DNA of 15,428 nucleotides from Cochliopodium minus. Lineage: Eukaryota > Discosea > Himatismenida > Cochliopodiidae. Made by a program: the position numbers and the translations under genes. Below, one piece after another: positions 10,001 through 15,428 of this stretch. The stretch lies in NCBI GenBank assembly GCA_024220525.1, contig JAMYWO010000228.1, positions 12,148-27,575 on the forward strand, read 5' to 3'. The notes below the pieces were generated by a model, which was not told the origin of the DNA, did not search any database, and saw only the letters and a list, made by a program, of their open reading frames with translations. How positions within the stretch are numbered: the stretch's first letter is position 1; every line of letters begins with the position of its first letter.

Positions 10001-10529
10001 TAAAATGCTTTTTTTATAAAATCATGATTTAATTTATTTTCATTTATTTTTTAAAGAAAAAGACAATTTTCCAAACAAAGGAGAACCAAATGGACAAGGT
10101 GTTCAAGAAGGAGGAAGTGGAGAAGGATCTGGTGGAAGTGGAGAAGGGACAGGAGGAAGTGGGGGATCTTCATCACTAATGAATAACTTTGAATTCAATT
10201 TTGAAGATGACAATGTAAAAATAATTATTTTTTATTATTTTTTAAAAAAATTATTTTTAATTTATATAAAATAATTTTATTTAATTTTATTTTATTTTAT
10301 TTTTATTTATTTTTATTATTTTTCAGAAAGGATTAGTTGGTCTGGAAGAGGGAGGTGAAGAATTTGGTGAAGAAGAAAGTGAAAGAGTGCTGCAACTAGC
10401 CCTAGAAAAAGCAAGAAACGCAACCAAAAAAAATTTGTGTGATTCCAACCAATCTGTAAAAAAAAATAATAATTACTTTAAAAATTAAATTTAATAAAAA
10501 TAAAAAATAAAAAATAAAAAATAAAAAAT

Positions 10530-10566
<37 letters not shown>

Positions 10567-11696
10567 AAATAAAAAATAAAAAATAAAAAATAAAAAATAA
10601 AAAATAAAAAATAAAAAATAAAAATAAAATTAATAATTAATAAAGGTTGGATTGACAATGGACCATTATTCTAAACTATACAACGTAGTATCCAATGAAA
10701 TATCACAACTAAGAAAAATACTGGAATTCGCCTCTGCAAACGAGAAATCGAGAGTTTGGCTGAAAAATCAGACTAGTGGCGAAATAGACGAAAATTTGTT
10801 GATTGACGCTTACTTGGGAACGAAAAATATTTATAAGAAGAGGGGTTCTGAAGATCCAATTTTCAACGAAATTTTGATTCCTAAAAGAATTTGTTTTGTT
10901 ATTGATGTTTCTAGTTCTATGTCTAAAATGGTAAAATAAAAAAAAATAAAAATAAAAATAAAAAATAAAAAATAAAAAAAATAAAAAAAAATAAAAAAAA
11001 ATAAAAAAAAATTTTTAGAATGGAAATGATAGAAGGTAAATAATTTTAGGATTTTTTTTAAAGAAAATAATCACTATTATTAATCAGACTGGATAGAATG
11101 GTTGCCACTACTTTGATGTTGATGGAATCGTTTCAAGGGTTTCAACACAAATTTGACTATTGCATCATTGGACACGATGGAGAATCTGCTAACATACCTT
11201 TCGTCTCATTTGGAAAACCTCCAAAAACCAAAGAAGAAAGATTAAAAATAATAGATAAGATTTATTGGAATGTATAAAAAAAAAATTTAATTACACAAAA
11301 AATAATATTTTAATTTAAAAAATTTTTTTAAAATTTTTTTATTATTTTATACAGGCTGCATTCTGTCAAACTGGAGATAACACTTTGTCTTGTGCACAAA
11401 TTGCAATCAAAAATGTTCTCAAGGAAGCAGCAGACGATTACTTTGTTTTCCTTATTTCAGATGCAAACTTGGCATCATACGGAATAAACTCTACCAATCT
11501 AAAGAAAATTTTGTTTAGTGAAGTCAAAGTGAAGAGTTATGCTTTCTTTATTGCAGGAGGACGTGAAGCACTGAGAATAGTAAGCGATTTGCCTCCCAAC
11601 AGCTCCTTTTTAATAACAGATACTAAAAAGATGCCATCCATCTTCAAAAACATATTTTCAAATGTCATTTTATCAAATTCAAAATCAAATTTATAA
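4018..11696 (+). CDS. VWA8: VWA8: von Willebrand A domain-containing protein 8 (dynein-like AAA+ ATPase), 23 exons, 1,903 aa
   Basis: Exons: 4018-4184, 4714-4953, 5010-5040, 5098-5214, 5267-5279, 5340-5574, 5622-5762, 5807-6147, 6197-6323, 6393-6426, 6472-7251, 7302-7373, 7425-7528, 7572-7611, 7669-7824, 7889-8171, 8235-9950, 10057-10214, 10327-10455, 10646-10930, 11019-11035, 11088-11271, 11355-11696. They sum to 5,712 nt, exactly 1,904 codons, close to the roughly 1,900 aa of animal VWA8. VWA8 is a mitochondrial matrix-side AAA+ ATPase with a C-terminal VWA domain. Seen here: AAA module 1 with a degenerate P-loop (GSPRPLLR, residue 49) followed by RDTTESDLKQRREI; module 2 with Walker A GIKGQGKT (399-406) and RLAVLDGIDR; module 3 with GSQGVGKN (740-747) and Walker B VLVVDEADKAP (D806/E807); a long, less conserved propeller-like region in exon 17; a Gly/Ser/Glu-rich linker (about 1533-1585); and a VWA domain with MIDAS DVSSS (D1715, S1717, S1719), T1800 and D1826. 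ATG 4018 follows an in-frame TAA (4012-4014), so this start leaves no mitochondrial presequence. Confidence 0.96.
4185..4713 (+). other. Intron 1 of VWA8 (529 bp), ten times longer than most
   Basis: Donor GTTATA after the codon pair for LL and acceptor TATAAAAG join residues SPRPLLR to HLAFLYCEI in frame, as expected for the family. The intron holds a 48-bp direct repeat (4261-4308 and 4581-4627). No coding capacity is convincing: the open frame on the minus strand at 4482-4667 has no recognisable motif. Confidence 0.85.
4261..4627 (+). repeat. 48-bp direct repeat pair within VWA8 intron 1
   Basis: 4261-4308 (ATATAACAAAGAATGTAATT and onward) recurs at 4581-4627 (ATATAACAAAGGATGTAATT and onward), with two substitutions and a 1-base indel. 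The 272 bp between the copies are unique. The pair could flank an inserted segment or be a partial duplication; no terminal inverted repeats were found. Confidence 0.85.
6314..6392 (+). repeat. Exact 10-bp direct repeat bounding VWA8 intron 9
   Basis: GAATTGACAG is both the last ten bases of exon 9 (6314-6323) and the last ten bases of intron 9 (6383-6392), supplying the 3' splice site CAG. The intron (6324-6392, 69 nt, donor GTCACT) is thus bracketed by a target-site-like duplication. Translation confirms the boundary: DGIDR is followed by MTLPILFRLIE. Confidence 0.9.
10081..10172 (+). repeat. GC-richer Gly/Ser/Glu repeat in VWA8 exon 18
   Basis: Imperfect repeats of GGAAGTGGAGAAGG code for GGSGEGSGGSGEGTGGSGGS. 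The block corresponds in position to the Gly-rich linker between the propeller-like region and the VWA domain in VWA8 homologues, but its sequence is a local repeat expansion. Confidence 0.8.
10496..10636. repeat. (TAAAAAA)n repeat filling VWA8 intron 19
   Basis: About twenty copies of a 7-bp unit (some 6 bp) fill most of intron 19 (10456-10645). The same unit in the same orientation occurs at 1801-1875. Intron 20 (10931-11018) carries related TAAAAAAAAA runs. Confidence 0.9.
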
Positions 11697-11748
11697 TTAT
11701 AATTAAAAAAAATATTAAATAAAAAAATAAATAAAAATTTTCATTTAA
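11697..11748. terminator. Shared 52-bp convergent 3' region
   Basis: The VWA8 stop (TAA, 11694-11696) and the stop of the minus-strand secreted protein gene (TAA, 11751-11749) are separated by 52 bp of A/T. AAATAAA-type signals lie on the plus strand (around 11715-11735). The minus-strand transcript very likely ends inside VWA8 sequence, so the 3' UTRs probably overlap. Confidence 0.6.
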
Positions 11749-12858
11749 TTAAATTAATCTTTGAATCAATTTTTCAACGAGATGTTGACTTTTGAAATAA
11801 ATTTGATTCTTGTCCAAAGGAGGGGTAGTGCTGACGTAAAAAGAAACTTCCTCTTCGGATGTGCAAACGTTCAAGTCGTAAACGATAGAAGCAAAGTCTC
11901 CTTCACAATTAGGTGTTTGGAAATATTTCAAAAGTACCTGGGTATCTTGAACAATCAAAACTGTGCTTGTATTGAATATTTCCTAAAAAAAAAAAATAAT
12001 TTAAAATAAAATAAAATTAATAATATAAAAATAATTAAAAACAAAAAAATTTAAAAAAATCGAAATTAAAAATATAAAGAAATACAATGAAAGAATAATA
12101 TAAAGAGACAAAACAAAAAAATTTAAAATTTTGAAAAAAAAATATACACAAATTATAAAAATAAAATAAAAAATCCTTTTTACATTACAAACTCCATCAG
12201 CAAAAGTAGTACTAATCTAAAAAATAAAAGCAACCAAAAATAAATTTAAATTATTTAAAGTTAACATCATTCGTTTTTTACACTCAATCCTTGACAAGTG
12301 GAGTCGTTTGTGTAGACAGTGTAATACACCAACTGACTTTCTGTCAAGTTCAATGAAAGAGAGATGTTTCCAACAGATGTACATTGTCCCAAATTAAAAC
12401 TGTATCTATCAACAGGGATTCCTGAATGAATGAAATTAACAATAATATTAATAATTTATTTCTCTGAAAAAAAAAAAAATTATATTTGCCTGTACAATCA
12501 GATGTGTTCCATGTTTGATATGTAATTTGATTGGTATTTACTAAATCAACTTTTTGTGATACTCCTTCTAATAACATGCATGTGCTGCACAAATAAATTA
12601 TCGTTTTATAAAAATATGTACGTTATAAAATATTATATTAAACATATTCTTTTTTTTTACCTCAATGGGAAATTACCACATACTCCATATCCCTTTAATA
12701 TTATTAATTATAATTGTTTATTCTTCAAATAAAAGTGATATATTTTTTATTACTAGGCATTGTGTTGAGTTTTGATATTCGCAATATCTCAAATTTTTGT
12801 CTTGCATATAGATGAATGGCAAGAATGAAAGTATAAATACGAAAAGGATTGTTCTCAT
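11749..12858 (-). CDS. Small secreted Cys-rich glycoprotein, 6 exons, 212 aa, family not recognised
   Basis: Exons on the minus strand: 12858-12754, 12692-12661, 12584-12490, 12421-12282, 12216-12184 and 11982-11749. They total 639 nt, exactly 213 codons with stop. The N-terminus MRTILFVFILSFLPFIYMQD is a classical signal peptide. The mature part has 10 cysteines, an even number fitting five disulfides, and six N-glycosylation sequons (for example NST, NTS, NIS, NLT, NDS). Cysteines recur every 10-45 residues in short contexts such as YGVCG, SDCTG, GQCTS, STCQG, DGVCN, PNCEG and NVCTS, hinting at an internal repeat. There is no transmembrane segment or GPI signal, so it should be released or wall-bound. 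Intron 3 uses a GC-AG pair (donor GCAAAT at 12489). I do not recognise the family. Start, stop and phase are all consistent. Confidence 0.8.
12422..12489 (-). other. GC-AG intron in the secreted protein gene
   Basis: Exon 3 ends TGTACAG and the intron begins GCAAATATAA and ends TTCATTCAG. Splicing joins SDCTG to IPVDRYSF in frame and is needed for the 213-codon total; no GT donor nearby keeps the frame. Confidence 0.75.
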
Positions 12859-13293
12859 TTTTTTTTTAAAAATAATTACATATTATTTTGTAATCAAATT
12901 TTTCTTTAAAATTTCTCTTAAAAATTTGGAAACAAAATTACAATCCAATTCTTTCTCCTTTGGAAAATGAATCCTTCCATTTTGAAAAACCTAATCTTTC
13001 TCCAAATAAATTTCAATGTAATTTGAAATTTCTTTAAAATTTTTATTTTAAATAATATTAAAATTTGTTTTTGATTAAGGAAGATATTATCATTCTCCTT
13101 CATTATTTCATTCATTTCTTTCTTTGATAAAATCTGCTTTGCTTTTTTTTTTTATTTTTTATTGAATTTTTAAATTTGATTTTAATGTGTTTTTTTTATT
13201 TACATTTCTTTCAAAGAAATAAAAGGGAATTTATATTTTGAATTTGTCTTTTTTTTTCACAACAATTCAATCGAACAGAAAACAAGAATCCTC
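12859..13293. other. Intergenic spacer upstream of the secreted protein gene
   Basis: 435 bp lying 3' of the kinase-like gene and 5' of the secreted protein gene, both on the minus strand. It is A/T-rich with short CTTTCTCC-type repeats (12950-13010). The open frame at 12918-13115 on the minus strand is Lys/Ile/Phe-rich with no motif, and I see no gene here. A promoter for the secreted protein gene should lie in it. Confidence 0.6.
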
Positions 13294-14283
13294 TCAGTTG
13301 AGCTCGTTGGACATGGAAGAAAAGCCAGAACCCAAAAAACCCTTCTCACTAGGATTGACGAGATTAGGCTGGATCTTAAGATTGCTTTCATCAATCTTTT
13401 CAACGTTGACATTGCCGTCAAAGATAACAAAATTATCTTTGACATAAAGTTGATCATTTGCAACGTGATCATTAGTTCCATCGATGTCGAGGACAATTTT
13501 GATTTGAGGAAGATTGACAGGCGGAAATTTAAAGTCCTCTTGGAAGTATTGGATGAGCTGGTTTGCGTCGGTGGGCTTGAAGATCTGGCTTTCGAGGATG
13601 AGGCTCTCGTTGGCCCTGGTGAAGTAGTTCTCCAAGTAGGATTTTTCGTTGTTGTCTTTGACTCGTTTGCAGACGTAGGCCAATGCTACCAAATCATCTC
13701 TAAATGATGGTGTCTTTGATTTTGATTCTAAAAAAATGAAATAAAAAATAAAAATGAAAAAAATAAATAATTCTTTTTAAAAAAAATAGAAAAAAAATAA
13801 AAGATTAATAAAATGAAATGAAAACAAAATTAAAATTAAAAAACTGTTTAAATAAATAAAATAAAAATCAAATAAATTAAAAAAATAAAATAATTTAAAA
13901 ATAAATGAAATAAATCCATAAATATTTTTGTTACTTGTATTAACCACAACATTATCAGAGGGTTGTATTTTGTCGATTTGAATCACCGAACTGTAATCTC
14001 CCACGAAGAAGCTCTCAGAAGTAGGATCGAAAAAGATGTTTCGAACATTGATTGTCTGATGAATGAGCTGGTTGGAATGCAAAACGGATAAAGTGAAAAG
14101 AATGGATTTATAAAGGTTGTTCAGTCGATCTTTAATGCTAAAATCCAAATCTAAGATGGAAACAGTGTTTGGAGAAACGTAGAAACACAGAAACGGTTGT
14201 TTGAAGAAGCAGAAAGATGGAAACAAGTTTGAAATCAGGTTTTCATTAGAGTTTGCGTTTTTGATGTTACTATTTTCAGTTTT
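13294..14283 (-). CDS. Protein-kinase-like C-lobe (pseudokinase), 2 exons seen, 5' end not found
   Basis: Exons 14283-13935 and 13727-13294 (stop TGA) join in frame through an intron with donor GTAACA and acceptor TTTTTTAG, giving at least 260 aa. The visible part reads as a kinase C-lobe: LYKSILFTLSVLHSNQLIHQ (helix E), then IHQTINVRNIFFD where kinases have HRDxKxxN, so the catalytic Asp and Lys are Thr and Asn; then VGDYSSV in place of DFG; then FRDDLVALAYVCKR resembling helix F (DxWALG). This suggests an inactive scaffold or regulator. Upstream of 14283 I find no N-lobe and no in-frame Met, only an AAAG acceptor, so exons are missing or lie unrecognised. The C-terminal 60 residues include GFLGSGFSS, resembling a kinase Gly-loop, just before the stop. 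Exons are GC-richer than the RCC1 gene's. It could also be a remote non-kinase fold. Confidence 0.62.
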
Positions 14284-14531
14284 CTTTAAAAAAATTGTTA
14301 ATTTTATTTTTTTATTTTATAAATTTTTTATTTTTATTTTTATTTTGAAGTTTATTTTTTATTTGGATATTTTTTTTAATTTTAAAGTAGATCAAGTTTA
14401 TGTCCTATCAGGAATAGGATGAAAGCAGTTAAAAGCTGCAAAACAAACCCATAGTTTTTTAATTTTGTTTCCAAAAAGGAATAAGCAAAAGAGAGAATAT
14501 ATAATTAAACAATTTTTTTTTCAGAAAAAAA
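14284..14531. other. Spacer between the kinase-like gene and the surface protein gene
   Basis: A/T-rich, between two divergent genes. A short non-A/T block (14396-14450) is open on the minus strand for a hydrophobic peptide (LLTAFILFLIGHKLDLL, then stop) but lacks a convincing start or splice pairing to 14283. GAGAATATATAATT at about 14492 resembles the GAATATATAA motif in the repeat at the right end and may be a TATA element for the plus-strand gene. Confidence 0.4.
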
Positions 14532-15141
14532 ATGATAAATAGGTTTGTCTGGATTCTTGGAAATTTTTTCTCTCTTTTCAAATCTAAATTTAACAAATTG
14601 CTATGCTTCGACATTTGTTTCGGGAAGTTCTAGTGTTGGATCATTGGTAAAATAATTTTGATAAAATATTTTGAAATTTTTATTTTTATTTTTATTTTTA
14701 TTTTTAGTTTGGGTCAATGAACAAAATACCAAACATAACAAATGTGTTTTACGATAATGTAAAGGCAGGAAATAGCACAATAGGATTAGGGTTGAATTGT
14801 TCTAATCTCTTTGAAAAAATAGTTTCTATTTTCCCACAAAACACAATATGGGGAAACGACAGATTGATTATTGAATCTGATTATTCTCCTGGTATTTTAG
14901 ATTGTCATGGTAAAAAAACTTTCAAAAAATGAAATTAAATACTTAAAAATTATTTTAGATTCAACCTTTGCACCTACAATAGCTCCCATTCCGACTACAT
15001 CCCCGACTACATCCCCAACTTCGTAAATTTTTATTCATAAAAAATTCACAAAGAATAAGTTTTATTTTTAAAAATAGATCCAAAGCTTCTTTAATTACTG
15101 CTTCTCTGTTTCTCATTCTTACTTTTCTTCTTTTTGTTTAA
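14532..15141 (+). CDS. Small GPI-anchor-type surface protein, 4 exons, start frame disturbed
   Basis: Exons: (14532/14542)-14646, 14708-14909, 14959-15022 and 15078-15141, with introns of 61, 49 and 55 nt and consistent phases (0, 1, 2). The ectodomain is about 100 aa with sequons NLT, NIT, NST and NCS and few cysteines. A Pro/Thr stalk (PTIAPIPTTSPTTSPTS) follows, then a small-residue region (SSKAS) and a hydrophobic tail ASLFLILTFLLFV ending at the stop. This is the layout of a GPI-attachment signal, so the protein should sit on the cell surface. ATG 14532 begins a signal-peptide-like MINRFVWILGNF, but that frame meets TAG after about 33 codons. The exon's real frame opens at 14542, one base out of step. 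Either the T6 run at 14564-14569 carries an extra base (mutation or sequencing error) or an upstream exon splices to ATAAATAG|GTTTG. Family not recognised. Confidence 0.7.
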
Positions 15142-15428
15142 ACTTGAATTAAAATAAATTTTTAATTTTTTCATTTAATTAAGAATATATAAAAAAAACT
15201 GGTCTGGATATTGAGATTTGGGAGATATTATGGATGAATTGAAAATCATCTCTAAATGAGAGCTGTTTCGGATATCAAATATCAATATTTAAAAATGCCA
15301 TTGCATTCCATAATTTTTTATATATTGATGGGATATTGTTGTAATAGTGCACAATATGTGTTTCGGATGATAATAAATGAATAATTCTGTTCAATTAAAA
15401 TATAATTGAGAATATATAAAAAAAACTG
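15142..15428. other. Right-end intergenic DNA, no gene seen
   Basis: 287 bp, A/T-rich but less monotonous than the introns. It holds a 20-bp direct repeat at its two ends, two TGTTTCGGAT copies (about 15265 and 15358), and an AAATATCAATATTT palindrome (15280-15293). A frame open on the minus strand is too short and motif-free to call. Confidence 0.55.
15182..15428. repeat. 20-bp direct repeat pair ending at the window edge
   Basis: AGAATATATAAAAAAAACTG occurs exactly at 15182-15201 and 15409-15428, 227 bp apart. The second copy is the final 20 bases. It may mark a tandem array with a 227-bp unit, terminal repeats of a small element, or an assembly break at a repeat. The motif contains TATATAAAA, so a repeated promoter element is also possible. 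Confidence 0.9.

Noticed and set aside
11761-12009. 82-codon plus-strand frame
   Set aside because: Antisense to the last exon of the secreted protein gene, whose six exons close exactly at 213 codons.
13450-13707. 85-codon plus-strand frame rich in D, E, V and L
   Set aside because: Mirror of the GC-richer pseudokinase exon on the minus strand, which is the frame that continues across the intron.
14201-14422. 73-codon plus-strand frame starting MKKQKDGNK with a hydrophobic run
   Set aside because: Its start is antisense to the kinase-like exon and the rest is A/T-rich spacer; no splice link to the surface protein gene was found.
1-15428. CRISPR array, prophage, bacterial operon, tRNA or rRNA
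   Set aside because: Spliceosomal introns throughout, no spaced palindromic repeats, and no cloverleaf or rRNA-like conserved blocks were seen on either strand.

Overview
The window is a eukaryotic, very AT-rich, intron-dense stretch of protist DNA. All genes are broken by short GT-AG (occasionally GC-AG) introns, introns and spacers are almost pure A/T, and exons stand out as islands of balanced sequence. The RCC1-repeat and Roco-like genes, tiny introns and simple A/T repeats would fit an amoeboid protist (an amoebozoan or an Anaeramoeba-like lineage), but the sequence does not prove the taxon. Both ends lie in or next to repeats and one N sits inside a repeat at 1876, so this may be a whole short contig bounded by assembly breaks.

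Layout from left to right: (1) 106-1785, minus strand, exons of a Roco-type gene (COR domain plus a Cys4 zinc-finger segment), open at the left edge and lacking its Roc GTPase part. (2) 2179-3767, minus strand, an RCC1-repeat gene with one repeat per phase-1 exon, showing signs of decay. (3) 4018-11696, plus strand, a complete 23-exon gene for VWA8, the dynein-like AAA+ / von Willebrand A protein. The exon sum is exactly 1,904 codons including stop. (4) 11749-12858, minus strand, a complete six-exon gene for a small secreted Cys-rich, glycosylated protein, tail-to-tail with VWA8 with 52 bp between stop codons. (5) 13294-14283, minus strand, the C-terminal part of a protein-kinase-like gene lacking the catalytic Asp. 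(6) 14532/14542-15141, plus strand, a small surface protein with a Pro/Thr stalk and a GPI-type C-terminus; its start needs a frameshift or an unseen exon. (7) 15142-15428, intergenic DNA with a 20-bp direct repeat whose second copy is the last 20 bases.

The VWA8 model rests on frame continuity across 22 introns and on residue-by-residue resemblance to the family as I remember it. The other genes look like independent signalling (Roco/RCC1/pseudokinase) and cell-surface or secreted genes. Nothing suggests an operon-like system. The most unusual content is in gene structure: 9 of 22 VWA8 introns end in AAG, there are 13-nt and 17-nt microexons, one intron is flanked by an exact 10-bp exon-end duplication, and diverged copies of exon ends lie inside RCC1-gene introns. 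Together these hint at recent intron and exon turnover by local duplication.
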